A stretch of DNA of 62,000 nucleotides, taken from Zygnema cylindricum (Eukaryota > Streptophyta > Zygnematophyceae > Zygnematales > Zygnemataceae). Below are positions 43,970-54,849 of the stretch, one piece after another. Position 1 is the first letter of the stretch. Each line of letters starts with the position of its first letter. A model generated the notes under the pieces. The model ran no database searches. It was not told where the DNA came from and saw only the letters and a list, made by a program, of their open reading frames with translations. The stretch is from NCBI GenBank assembly GCA_037447655.1, contig JBBHKE010001433.1, forward strand, positions 1 to 62,000. Direction: 5' to 3'. The position numbers and the translations under genes are program-made.

Positions 43970-44157
43970 ACAAACGACGAAGCATAGTCTTCACTGATTA
44001 GGGGAGGATGTACATTGCAACAAAATATATGAGTTCATATTACAAGCTGAACAAACGAGGAAGCATAGTCCTCGCTGATTAGGGTAGGATGTACATTACA
44101 ACAAAATATATGAGTTCATATTAGAACCTGAACAAACGATGAAGCATAGTCGTCGAA
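43970..44157. repeat. 81-bp tandem repeat, about 2.3 copies
   Basis: Units beginning ACAAACGA(C/G/T)GAAGCATAG occur at 43970, 44051 and 44132 (last partial). Confidence 0.93.
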
Positions 44158-44671
44158 TGACACTAATTTGGGTTCTTAAAATTTTGATTTTTTTCCTCAA
44201 ATAGGATACATGATTTTAATTTTTCCTTGACGTTAATTAAGGTACCGTACAAAATAGCGTAAAGGACGAATTACAATAATATCTAAATAGTGTGGTGTAC
44301 GGTCGATGTCAAACCGTACATAAATGTACCTTTTCAAATGAAAATTTTACAAAAAATGAGTTAAATCAGACGCGCACGCATAGGATCGTGCGCTAAAAAA
44401 GCGGGATTGTTCTGACACGTAAATTAGTCTTACATGTACGGATATTTAAATGTCACGACGGCGTACGATTTTCAATATTTTTTATGGATACATATATTAA
44501 TGTATATAATCGTACAACGAATATTCCATTTTTGCTGTTCCCAAATTAACATCAACGCCGAAATTAGAATACACCTTTTTAAAAATAAAAAAAATAATCT
44601 TAATTAGCGTCAATGACGGTATATTTACTTCCACACTATTTAAACTTTGACACTAATAACGATGCGCGGTG
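44158..44671. mobile_element. MITE-family right-end fragment, with flanking non-coding DNA
   Basis: 44651-44671 reads CACTAATAACGATGCGCGGTG followed by TA, the right terminal repeat of the family at 13682-13897. The preceding TTAGCGTCAATGACG also matches. No left end is recognised, so it is truncated. The rest of the interval (44158 to about 44590) shows no gene. Confidence 0.55.
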
Positions 44672-44678
44672 TACGTTA

Positions 44679-44882
44679 CACCCTGAATCGCTATTTGTGT
44701 AAATATTTTCTTCGCCATTGAAGCATCTTTTCTCCGTACACACCTGTCCGATTTTCAATTTGAGACCGCCAATCGGAAACTGAGAATCTTTCTTTTCAAT
44801 CGCAGCCGTCAAATCTACAGCTGTACGGAGAAAAGTTCTCCTAAGACGAAAAAAACATTAACACTAATAGCGATACACGGTG
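44679..44882. mobile_element. 204-bp MITE with TA target duplication
   Basis: The left end CACCCTGAATCGCTATTTGTGT and the right end ACACTAATAGCGATACACGGTG are imperfect inverted repeats, flanked on both sides by TA (44677-44678 and 44883-44884). Same family as 13682-13897. Confidence 0.75.
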
Positions 44883-45260
44883 TACTGTACTGTACTGTAC
44901 TATTCTGTAGTCAATATTCAATATTGAGGGGGGTCTCACCTTTGTCGATATGGCCATACTGTCTCGTATCGAATAAATGGCGATCTGCCGGTAATTCTGT
45001 AATGCCCCGACCTTACCTTCCGCCCGGAAATGAGTGAAAAGACCGTTATCAGTTTGGTTCGGTTTCAGTCCAAACCGGGCCGAATACTACCCAGGTGGCA
45101 GCGTTTGAAATTGGAATTTTCTTTAAAAGGCAGCAGCAGCAGGAAAATGTGTAACTGTGGAAGTTATTGCGATAAACTTTTCACTTTGGCTCTCCTGCCT
45201 TCTTGCAGCCATGGTTTCCGCGTGTCATTCATCCCCTTGGGAACAACTACTCTCTTCTTC
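44883..45260. other. Non-coding interval before the assembly gap
   Basis: A short (GTACT)n run occupies 44883-44902. The frame at 45030-45284 contains no recognisable domain and runs into the N run. Confidence 0.5.
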
Positions 45261-45270
45261 NNNNNNNNNN
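45261..45270. other. Assembly gap (10 N)
   Basis: Ten undetermined bases, probably a scaffold join of arbitrary length. Confidence 0.99.
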
Positions 45271-45359
45271 TAAAGATCTCATAAAAGATCCAAATTTATA
45301 CAAAAATATATTCCTTTTCTTTTTCCTGCCTGTCGGACGGAGGTGGAGGCGAGAGATCG

Positions 45360-45763
45360 TACGACGTACTTTATATAACTGAATCTATGTACGCCGTATA
45401 CAGTTCTAGTTAAATGAATTTTATCCACTCGAACTAAATATATATCTATCACATACCATAGCACTTAGCATTGGTCCTAGTCTATTGGGATAAAGCTGAC
45501 CGTTACCGGTCAACTTGACGAACCGCAGGTACTGGGATCAAATCTCTGGTCCGTCAAGTATATTTTAAGTAACCTACTAAAAATAGATGTCTGTTGAACT
45601 AAGGCAGCCATGGATCAACCTCTCTCTCTTACCTTCAGTGATAACAACAAGTATGGGGGCTAGAGAGCGGAGGTGGAGGCAGGCTGTCCGTCCTTTTTCT
45701 TTTCCTTATATAAAAACATATTTAAACCTAGAAAATACTCTAGAAATCTATAAATTTCAACAT
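45360..45763 (-). repeat. LTR fragment R1 (U3 part) of the II/VI/IX lineage
   Basis: In minus orientation it begins TGTTGAAATTTATAG and contains the conserved GCAGCCATGGATCAACC and AGTGATAACAACAAGTATGG blocks plus a plus-strand tRNA-like module (GGGATCAAATCTCTGG at about 45536). The promoter and R-U5 end are missing. Confidence 0.65.
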
Positions 45764-46364
45764 ATAGTACAAAAAGGTACTATGGCCGAAGTACTTATTC
45801 TACGTAGTTTGTACGACATGGCTTTCAAGGTCACGTTTGTCAAATCAGGAACCATAGTTCCTCCTCCCATCTTCTCCGATATCGAAGAATGTGGCGCCAC
45901 ATGGCATCACGTGACGTTATCTATTAAAGGGCGCCTAAATTTCATTACGGGTGGCAACTGCAACAAGGGCAATCCGATCAAATTTATTTACACGGTTCGG
46001 ATTGGCGTTCGGGCATGAATTGTTTTATATGCGCATCGTCGTCAGTTTGGGGTGAATTAACTGTTGCGTCATTTTTTATGGATTTATCAAACCTGACAAG
46101 TGGATTGTTTCTTTAACGACTTAATAGATAAGGCGTCAGGCTATAGGGGCTTAGGAAGATCCGGGATCAAATCTTGACCAGGGCAACAATTTGGTAAAAC
46201 GCCATCTACTTCAATCTGACATCTTCTGAATAAGGCGGCAGCCATGGTCTGTTTTTGATCCTCTCTCTCTTCTTTTAGAGTCTAACTATTATAGAGAAGT
46301 GAACTATTAATTAACTCTTCTCCATACATAGAAAATACTCTAAGAAAACCATTAATTTCTACAC
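45764..46364 (-). repeat. LTR fragment R2 (U3 part) of the II/VI/IX lineage
   Basis: In minus orientation it begins TGTAGAAATTAATGG at 46364 and reaches the AGTACCTTTTTGTACTAT promoter-proximal block at 45764, where R1 starts. It carries a plus-strand tRNA-like module at 46125-46173 (TAGATAAGGCG and GGGATCAAATC). Confidence 0.65.
46125..46173 (+). other. tRNA-Arg-like module in LTR fragment R2
   Basis: TTAATAGATAAGGCGTCAGG resembles the D-arm start of plant tRNA-Arg (AATGGATAAGGCG...). A B-box-like GGGATCAAATC lies about 27 bp after the A box. Confidence 0.5.
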
Positions 46365-47453
46365 CTGACGCAAAGGTGGATGTGAGGCTATCGGAAGCCG
46401 CGAAAAAATCTTTGACAGATGATATTATTTCATTGATGTTGCCATCCACTAAACAATTTAACATTATTGTACGCTTTTGTAACAGTAAAAGCGGATTAAA
46501 TTTCGTTGTAAATGGGTATTTAAGTGTTACGAATATAGAGTTTTAAATTTGATAGACGTCCGCGAAAGAATCGCACGATTTGGAGTTATAATTTTAGAAA
46601 TATAATGATTGGTGTATTTAGGCGGCACCACGAGGTCAAAATAACGAATTGGTGTTTATTGTTACGAGTTAAAGGTCAAACAAGCCGCGGAATTTAAAGC
46701 GTAGGTTTATAAAGAACCAAATGAAATCAATATTTTGTTTGGTACACACGATGGCTCGTTTCATACAATTTTTAGTATGAAACGTCACTTTCACTTTATA
46801 GAATTTCGTAGGAAGTTTCGCGTGCGAAATTTGCGACACAAGTTCGTGCGAAGTTGCATTACGTTTTGGCGCGCACTTTTGCACGTAAATGTTACTTAGT
46901 GAAACGTAGCATTTGATTGGTTAGAAATGCTACGTAGTTAGTAAGAGATTTCACACCTTTTTGCATTGGTCAGTCTGAGTCCTTGTTGATCAATGATTCG
47001 CCCAGATAAAACCTGTTCAACGTAGCGTTGACTTTGGCCTGGCTGGTCTAAGGCGATGATGGATAAATAGTGAAGTCTAAGAGGAGAGTAAACATCTTTT
47101 CCTTTGGAAAAGTTTGGAGAAATTCTGACTGATCTTGGTCCCGAGCGATTAAAACCAAATTGAAGCATTGGCATTATGGCACTGAAATCTCTTATAAACT
47201 AAGTAGTGTTTTAGTAGTTAAGAGATGGAATTATTACGAGTGAAAAATAGTGGAAAACACTTTAAACGAAGGGTTGAGCCACGAGGGCAAGAGACCAAGC
47301 TAATGTTATGTGGATAAAAGCTTATTCTAATTTGAAGTTTATCCTTTTGTGAGTGCTTTCCAATGTGGATTTGTATTTTCCAAATGTGTGGAATGTGTGG
47401 TTGAAATTGGATGTAGAAATGCGATTTTTCGAGAGGTAGAAGATCCTATTACA
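46365..47453 (+). repeat. Probable 5' LTR of Ty3/gypsy element VIII (start unresolved)
   Basis: The DNA just upstream of the primer site ends TATTACA, a plausible LTR end. No second LTR exists in the window, so length and start cannot be set. Confidence 0.35.
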
Positions 47454-47455
47454 TA

Positions 47456-47467
47456 TGGTATCGGAGC
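47456..47467 (+). other. Primer-binding site of gypsy element VIII
   Basis: TGGTATCGGAGC differs at one base from TGGTATCAGAGC, the complement of the 3' end of plant initiator tRNA-Met, and lies two bases after the presumed LTR end. Confidence 0.75.
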
Positions 47468-48222
47468 TTTGGTTAGAAACTAGGGAAAAGCTTGCTCACC
47501 CGAAAATCGACTGTCGTGACCGGTGAGGGTGCTCTAACCTATGTCGGTAGAACCACAAAATGAAGTGGTAAGGGATTGGAGGGAAACTAAGTGATCACAC
47601 TGCCAGCGGCTGCTGGTTAGATGTGAGGCGTGCTTACGTCATAAGAAATAAGGCAGGGTGGGTAGTGTAGCCACCGTTGAAGCTCATTCAAATTACCTAG
47701 AGGCCAAACAAACTTGCCTTCTCCTGGCAATGATTTATGTGTAGAGGGAGGGCTTGAAGCCATGAAGGGTGAAGACGTGAGGATTAGATTTGAAAAAATC
47801 CCGATGTAGTGGGAAATGGGAAATTCGTTAATGGAGGAGAAAGAAGGTGGAGCACTTTACTTCTTCAAGAGCAAAGGAGTCCAAAAATGACATAAAACTT
47901 TTCAAACCCTAAATTTTACCTTAAAGAGCTTTCAATTTTGTTGTTGCAAAATTTGTGGAGAAAACTTTTTAACTTTCTATTTCAATGTTTTTGGAAAAAT
48001 TGACTTTTCACTAACTTACTTTTAATGATTTATTGATTTGTCAAATTTTGATATCTTTTAAAGAATTTGTTAAAGAAAAGAAGTCTTAGATTAGAGAAAT
48101 ATGAGGACTTCAAATCTGCTGCAAACTATTTTTGATAATTATACTCTATCTTTTAATGCTTGATTTTATTGTGTGAAAATAGCAAATTCTGCATGAAAAC
48201 GTGAAATGGAAATGCATTAAAT
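47468..48222. other. Leader of gypsy element VIII
   Basis: The untranslated region between the primer site and recognisable gag. No other feature is seen. Confidence 0.5.
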
Positions 48223-51050
48223 GTGTTAAAGAAACGTAGTGTGAAATTAGTTAAAAGATTTAATAATCAGGCAATTGCTGTTGATGAAACAATTTGTGAG
48301 TTGAAAAGTGAATTGATGGATGTTAAGGAAAATAGAAATGTTTCAAATCAGAAATTGGATGAGCTAATTAATTTAATTCACACCAGAAATGATGTTCATG
48401 ACCAAAAGATGAGAGTGGTAAGGGAAATGCCAATTTTAGGGAAGATGATCACAATGGACCTAAGAAGATAACGGATCTGAAGTTGTCTATCAGTGAAGCA
48501 CCATCATTTGATGGTAAAATGATTGATGAGTTAGATGCTTAGATTTTTCATATGGATAATTATTTGGAATCTAGAAATTGTGATCTTGATGATTACACTT
48601 CTTTAGTCGTTAGTTGTCTGAAAGGTGATACTTAGATTTTGGTATGACACTCAAAGGAGAACTAATTTAATTCCTCATAATGCTGATTCGGAAGCTTTTA
48701 AGACCGCGATCAAATCACGTTTCTTGTTTGTCACTTATAAATCTAGAATGGAAGAAAAGTGGTTGAACTGTAAGCAAACTGGATTTGTGAAAGATTACAT
48801 TGTGGAATTTGACTCATCTAGCATTCATTTCATAGGTTTGAGTGATAAAATGGCTAAGTTGCATTTCTTGAATTATCTGAATCCCAAACTGAAATCTGAA
48901 GTGAAACATAAAAATATTAAAATTTGAACGAACTACAAGATAAGGCATTGGAATTAGAAGATAAGTTGGAGTATAATCGTGAAACTCGATCACTCGAGGA
49001 ATTTTCAATGAACTATCAGAGTGGGGCTAAGAGAAATTAGAGCAAGAGGGTCTGAATGCAGGTCTTGTGAATAGGCAAACTATCTTCAGGGGAAATTAGA
49101 GGGGTGGACAGAGTGTTAATGCAAGAAATAAATTTCACAATAGAGGAGGCTACATTCAATGCTCAGAAACCTAATCTAACCATACCCACAAGCACTATCT
49201 GTAATAAAAGGGATCATTGGGCATTTGAGTGTGCACAACTGAAAAAAATTAACTGTTATAATTGTGGAGAGGAGGGACATTTTAGCAAAGAGTGCACAAA
49301 ACCAAAAAAAAAAGTCACTTGTTTTAAATGCAAAGGTCCAAATCACTACGCTAAGGATTGTATGGATAAGGGATCTCTTGAAACAATTGACGTCAATGAA
49401 GGTCTTTTGGAAGATATTGCATTTTACCTATCTGAGGAAGAAGCCTAAGATTTGGGAAACAAAAAAGACTAGCTGAATGTTTTCAGTTGAGTCGACCAGA
49501 TCCAGAGGTTAATGAATAAACTTTGGAGGGCAAGCTAATAAATGGAAAGGCTGAGATAGCTACATTTAGTATAATGCTAACTACAGTCTATAGTTTAAAT
49601 AATCTTTCTGATGAAACTCTTAACAACAAACCTATGTTAAGATAGTTAAGTAACGATGACACCAAACACGGTTTTATAATATTCGAGTCTTTAGTGGAAG
49701 GGAAACCATTCAGAGTTATGGTAGATATAGGTGCTACAAATAATTTTATTTCACATAAGTTTGTAGAGGAAAATAAAATTCTTACAGTCATAAGGGGAAA
49801 AACCTTGACATATTTAGGTGGCGAATGGTAATAAGTCCACATAAGATTTACAAACTGACATAACAAAAGTTGATATCCAAGGTAATAAAATAAAAGTTGT
49901 GTGTGAAAAAATGAATTTGGGTAGTGAGAAGCTAATACTGGGAAAGCCTTGGTTAACAAAACATAACCGTAAAATTAATTGAGAAACTAACACCTTGAGA
50001 GTGAAGTCTAATGGTTCGAAGGTTTTGCAAGCATTAACTTTGAAGAAGTTGCATAGGAATCATATAAATAACATAACCAAATCGGGAGTGGAAGGTTTGA
50101 TTACTGCTAAACAATTTAAAAAGCATTTAAAAGATAAAACAAATCATGTTTTCTTGTTATTAGTAACTGAGACAGTTACTGATGATGGGGTGGGAGAAAA
50201 CTAATTCAGACACCACTAAAAATTTGGAAAAACAAAAATCTGATTTTGTAACTAACATTAATACACTTGATGCTGCTGTTTAAGATTTGATTTTTTGAAT
50301 TTAGAGATGAATTCCCAAGTGACTTACCCTCAGGGAGGCCACCTTCCCGAGATATGGAACATGTTATTAACCTTGAACCTGGATGTAATCCTCTTTTCAC
50401 AGGAGTTTATAAGCACAGTTTCTTTGAGCAAGAGGAGTTAAAGAAACAAATCAAGGAGCTTCTTAAGAAATGACATATTCAGCCCAGCAAATCACCGTAC
50501 GGAGCACTAGTTCTCTTTGTCAAAAAGAAATACAAAGCCTTGAGAATGTGTGTCGACTATCGTAGTTTGAACAAGATTACAGTGAAAGATAAGTATTTGT
50601 TACTTTTAATTTCTCATTTGATACATCGTTTGAAAGGTGCTAAATTATTATTTTTGATTGATTTGCGTAATGGCTTTAATCAGGTGACAATTAGAACCGA
50701 AGATGTTGACAAAACTGCTTTTAGAACTAGAGTCGATCATTTTGAATGAATAGTAATGTCATTTGGTTTGACGAATGAACCGCCTACTTATCAAAGATTA
50801 ATGAACCAAACCTTTTCAAATTATATAGATGAGTTTGTACAAGTGTTTATGGATGATATTCTAATTTACAGCGATTATAAAGAACAACATGTAATTCATT
50901 TAAGAAAAGTGTCAAAAAGGTTAAGAGAATGAAAACTATATGTAAAATTGTCAAAATCCAATTTTCTTAAAAGTGAATAATTATTTTTGAGACATATAAT
51001 TAGTGGGGAAGGTGTTAAAATAGATCCATCCAAAATTACTGCAATCTAAA
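48223..51050 (+). pseudogene. gag-pol: Ty3/gypsy element VIII gag-pol (broken, truncated in RT)
   Basis: Gag text (WLNCKQTGFVKDYIVEFDSS near 48770) precedes two perfect zinc knuckles at 49250-49365, CYNCGEEGHFSKEC and CFKCKGPNHYAKDC, with a degenerate third before them. Protease reads VMVDIGATNNFIS near 49716 (DTGA to DIGA). RT: MRMCVDYRSLNKITVKDKYL at 50540, FLIDLRNGFNQVTIRTEDVD, KTAFRTR, then MSFGLTNEPPTYQRLMN and VFMDDILIYS (YVDD to FMDD) near 50845, HIISGEGVKIDPSKI near 51000. The sequence breaks off at 51050 where an LTR piece of element IX begins. RNase H, integrase and the 3' LTR are absent. Confidence 0.87.
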
Positions 51051-51052
51051 AT

Positions 51053-51557
51053 TATGTTGCCATGTGTCATCCACCGACATCTGATCCGCAAACCGCCAAA
51101 TGGCTATTCCGGTATTCCGGCTCCACTGTGAGCCGTTCGATCATATCTAGACATTTGATTTCGTCCGTCGAAATTAAATGTTAATTAGTATATTTCGTGC
51201 GGTCCCGATTTCGTGCAGACCGGTATGTTTCCATGCATAAATCGTCCCGTAAGTAGTTAAATGAAATGTCCGGTGCAGTATAGCTTTAAATTAATATCGC
51301 GCCATATGCATGTATCTAATTCTTTAAGACTTACTGGATAAGGCGCACGGCTGGTCCATACGGTGATCATCCAGAGGTCACAGGATCAAGTCCCACAAGG
51401 AGCAGTATATATCTTGCAGAAAAACTGTCTTGATCTGCCTGTCTCCTTTAGCTGCAGCAGGCAGCCATGGCTGTCTGCATGACCCCAGTGACTACAACAA
51501 GTATGAGGGCTGCAGTAAGTCCACAAAAAAGACTACAAAATACCTCTCTTTTCAACA
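51053..51557 (-). repeat. 3' LTR fragment of element IX
   Basis: It begins TGTTGAAAAGAGAGG at 51557, after the purine tract AATAAGGGAAG (minus strand), and matches 56580-57087 closely. It is cut at 51053 before the promoter region. Confidence 0.88.
51335..51393 (+). other. tRNA-Arg-like module in the 3' LTR of element IX
   Basis: TGGATAAGGCG (A box) and GGATCAAGTCC (B box) are about 38 bp apart. TACTGGATAAGGCGCACGG resembles the D-arm of plant tRNA-Arg (ACG). The module lies in U3 and is antisense to the element. Confidence 0.6.
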
Positions 51558-51570
51558 CTTCCCTTATTTT

Positions 51571-53290
51571 CTAGTCCATCTTTTGCTTCAGTCCATACTT
51601 CTCCCTACAAAATATCAATTTAGGAGAAGGGACCGGTTTAGTCATCATATCTGCTACCATCTCTCCATCCGGTCTATATTCTAAACTAATTATTTTATTT
51701 TGAGCCTTCTCTCTAACAAAGCTCAAACGAATATCCATATGCTTTGCTTTAAAGTGATGCTTAGGGTTTGCTGCAATTGCAATCACAGCTTGATTGTCAC
51801 AAAATACTTTTTGCACTCCGCTCTTCATATATTCCAATTCTTGAAGCAAAGATTTCACCCACATTAATTCTTTCACAGCGGAACAAGAGGCCATATACTC
51901 AGCCTCCATGGTGGATTGAGCAATCACCTTTTGTTGTTTATTGCTTTTACAACAAGCCCCATTCCCAACATAAAAATACTTTTTGCACTCCGCTCTTCAT
52001 ATATTCCAATTCTTGAAGCAAAGATTTCACCCACATTAATTCTTTCACAGCGGAACAAGAGGCCATATACTCAGCCTCCATAGTGGACTGAGCAATCACC
52101 TTCTGTTGTTTACTGCTTTTACAACAAGTCCCATTCCCAACATACAACACATATCCAGAAGTACACCTCCTCATCAGAGCATCCCTATAACGGGCATCAC
52201 TCCAAGTAGTGATGTGAGTGTTATCCCCATCCAGATGCAACCACAAATCTCTTCTTCCTACCAAATACCGCATGACCCTTTTGGTCGCTTCCCAATCTTT
52301 CTTCCTAGGATCATTCAGACTCCTAGTTAATACTCCCACAGCTGGAGCTATATCAGGACGAGTACAATTCATAAAATAGATCAAACTACCGACAACGTGT
52401 CTGTACGGAATAGTTTGCATGAACTTACTTTCCTCAGGTCCTAACTCATTATCTAAGATCAAGATTCCCCCTTCTGAGCTCCCCTCACTTCCCTTCTTTA
52501 AGTCCATTGGAGTCGTACAACTATATGTTTTATCCATTTGAAAATTTTCCAGCATATTCCCAATTGCTTCTTTTTGGGCTAGTCTAATTATCTTCTTTTC
52601 TCTATCCCTCTCCATTTGAATTCCCAATATGTACTTTTCCTCCCCCAAATCTTTCATTTCAAAACTTCTCTTTAGATATTTTTTCAATTTATTAAATTTC
52701 ACCATTGATTTACTCAAAACAAGCAAATAATCAACATATATGGCAATGAAAATTATTTCTTCCTCATCCTCAAAGAAGTAGATGGAATGATCCGAACTAA
52801 TTCGGATATATCCCAAACTTGTCAAAAACTCGTCCAACTTTTTGTTCCATTGGCGTGGAGCTTGCTTTAGTCCATAAAGGGACTTTATCAATCTGCACAC
52901 CTTGCTTTCTTCTCCTTTCTCCACAAATCCTTCCGGTTGTCGCATGAAGATCTCTTCTTCGAATTCTCCGTGTAAGAAAGCGGTTTTGATGTCCATCTGG
53001 TGCACTTCCATGTCTTCCGCTGCCGCGAGACTAAGTAGAACCGGACGGAGGGGAATCTAACAACTGGAGCAAAAGTCTCCTCATAATCATTTCCCTCCTT
53101 CTGTGTGAATCCCTTTGCCACTAATCTGGCTTTGTATCGCTCGATAGTGTTATCTGGACTGAGCTTCAACTTAAACACCCACTTGCACCCTATTGGTTTT
53201 CTATCCGGAGGACAATCCACTAACTCCAAAGTATTTGCTTCCATAATGGAAGCCATCTCATCATTAATAGCTGTCACCCTTCTACCACCT
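51571..53290 (-). pseudogene. pol: RT and RNase H of element IX (frames interrupted)
   Basis: RT start (52888-53277): PIGCKWVFKLKLSPDNTIER, DYEETFAPVVRFPS, with a frameshift near 53030. Main frame (51947-53011, 354 codons): HQMDIKTAFLHGEFEEEIFM, SLYGLKQAPRQWN, FIAIYVDYLLVLSKS (YVDD to YVDY, second catalytic Asp lost), then RNase H HVVGSLIYFMNCTRPD, TTWSDARYRDALMRRCTSGY and QSTMEAEYMASCSAVKELMW. A 172-bp duplication shifts the frame; the original end (51571-51927) reads CDNQAVIAIAANPKHHFKAK and MTKPVPSPKL. Confidence 0.87.
51805..52148. repeat. 172-bp tandem duplication in RNase H of element IX
   Basis: 51805-51976 and 51977-52148 are copies at offset 172 with about six differences. Because 172 is not a multiple of three, the open frame is shifted after the first copy. 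Confidence 0.92.
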
Positions 53291-53313
53291 TCCGGACTAT
53301 TAACTGCTTCTGA

Positions 53314-54849
53314 CTAAGTCTGGGGTTCGCTCAAATGTGATAGCTTGGTTACCTTGTTGTTCACCTGTCTCTCTTGAAGTCTCTTGCTGCTTCTTCTTCC
53401 TCCTTCAAATTCTGACGCGGGAATCGAGGGTAACCTCGGGTTCCTGCGAACAACTTCACTTTCTCCCCTATCCGTGGAGTCCTTCTCCGGTCGTTCATCG
53501 TCCATTTCCCGTATTTCCTCGTTTTCTTCCTCGGTTTGAATCGGAAGATGTAACTCCAAAAGCGGGTCACTCTCGGTCAGATTTTTCTCTTCCTCTGCAC
53601 GATCGGGGTGAACCAGAGTTCGGTTAGTAGAATCTGCATCTAACTCACTTTTGGATTCAATTCTAATTCTGAATGGTTTAGTATACTTAAAGGGATCTAT
53701 GGATTTTCCTTCATCCATAACTACCAAGTGTTTTACTAGAATTATGTCTTCTCTACCGAGATCATAAACTCTATACCCTTTTACGTTCTCATCATACCCA
53801 AGTAAGTATCCCGGCTTTCCTCTAGCATCTAACTTCCAATCAGATTTTTTTGTGTTTAAACTAAACACTTGACTTCCAAACACCTTTAAGTGTGATATGT
53901 TAGGTTTTCTCCCGGTCCATCTTTCATAAGGTGTTTGATCTTTTACAACTGAGGTAAGGACTCTATTTTTGAGATAGTTAGCACAATTTATAGCTTCTGC
54001 CCAAAAAGTTTTCTTTATCTTTTTATCTGTCAACATACTACGGGCATTATCACTTAATGTCCGATTAAGTCTCTCGGCTACACCATTTTGTTCCGGGTTC
54101 TTTGGGACAGTCTTTTGGTGTTGAACACCTTCCTCTCTCAAGTAATCCTTAAACTCATTAGAAGTGAATTCCCCCACATTATCACTTCTTACTCTCTTTA
54201 TAGGTGTCTCATGAAGCTTTTCACTCCATGATTTATATTCCTTAAAATAAGCCAAAGCCTCAGATTTGTTTTTCAAGAAATATACTCTAGAGTATCTAGA
54301 CCAATCATCAGTGATAGTAAGCATAAATCTTTTCCCTCCAACTAATGGCACTTTAGCCGGTCCCCATATGTCAATGTGAACCAAATCTAAAACCTTTTCA
54401 CCCTTATATGTTGCGGCTTTTGGAAAAGGCAACCTGTGAGCTTTTCCTTGAGCACACCCACTACAATCATCCAAAGTCTCATCATCTCCAAAATGTATGC
54501 CCTCAACTACACCCATTTTCTTCATATCTTTTAATCTATCTAGATGCACATGTCCCAATTTTTTAAGCCACATCATCAAATCACTTACACCAGCATAGTA
54601 AACTCCCGTCTTTCCATTACTCAAATTCAGCCTAAACATTCCTTGGCTACCCTTTTCAGCTGTGAAGTACACTTCATTCTCATACCTAGCAACAAAGACT
54701 CCTTTCTTAGTACTAGTCTCAAAACCCTTATCATCTAAGACCGACGTAGAGATAAGATTTTTGTTCAACTCTGGGATAAAAAGAACATCATAGAAAGTGA
54801 CTATGGATGCCTTTCCATCAACGAAGACTCTTAGATCCATAGATCCCAC
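53314..54849 (-). CDS. pol: Protease end, integrase and linker of element IX (511-codon open frame)
   Basis: The frame runs from the protease C-terminus (GSMDLRVFVDGK, DVLFIPELNKNLIST) through the pre-integrase finger (WLKKLGHVHLDRLKDMKKMG, first His replaced; CSGCAQGKAHRLPFPK), the core (HIDIWGPAKVP, ITDDWSRYSRVYFLKNKSEA, VRSDNVGEFTSNEFKDYLRE, QNGVAERLNRTLSDNARSML, KKTFWAEAINCANYLKNR) and the C-terminal domain (HLKVFGSQVFSLNTKKSDWK, GYDENVKGYRVYDL), ending in an acidic linker and SEPQT. D, D and E residues are present. It is opened only by a stop just upstream at about 54852. Confidence 0.88.
   Translation of the reverse strand: MGSMDLRVFVDGKASIVTFYDVLFIPELNKNLISTSVLDDKGFETSTKKGVFVARYENEVYFTAEKGSQGMFRLNLSNGKTGVYYAGVSDLMMWLKKLGHVHLDRLKDMKKMGVVEGIHFGDDETLDDCSGCAQGKAHRLPFPKAATYKGEKVLDLVHIDIWGPAKVPLVGGKRFMLTITDDWSRYSRVYFLKNKSEALAYFKEYKSWSEKLHETPIKRVRSDNVGEFTSNEFKDYLREEGVQHQKTVPKNPEQNGVAERLNRTLSDNARSMLTDKKIKKTFWAEAINCANYLKNRVLTSVVKDQTPYERWTGRKPNISHLKVFGSQVFSLNTKKSDWKLDARGKPGYLLGYDENVKGYRVYDLGREDIILVKHLVVMDEGKSIDPFKYTKPFRIRIESKSELDADSTNRTLVHPDRAEEEKNLTESDPLLELHLPIQTEEENEEIREMDDERPEKDSTDRGESEVVRRNPRLPSIPASEFEGGRRSSKRLQERQVNNKVTKLSHLSEPQT

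Noticed and set aside
45030-45284. 84-codon frame next to the assembly gap
   Set aside because: It runs into undetermined bases and contains no recognisable domain.
46669-47174. Minus-strand frames in the presumed gypsy LTR
   Set aside because: Short, without domain, and inside probable non-coding LTR sequence.
51335-51393. A functional tRNA-Arg gene
   Set aside because: The A and B boxes are good, but acceptor and anticodon stems do not form properly and the same sequence recurs in all LTRs.
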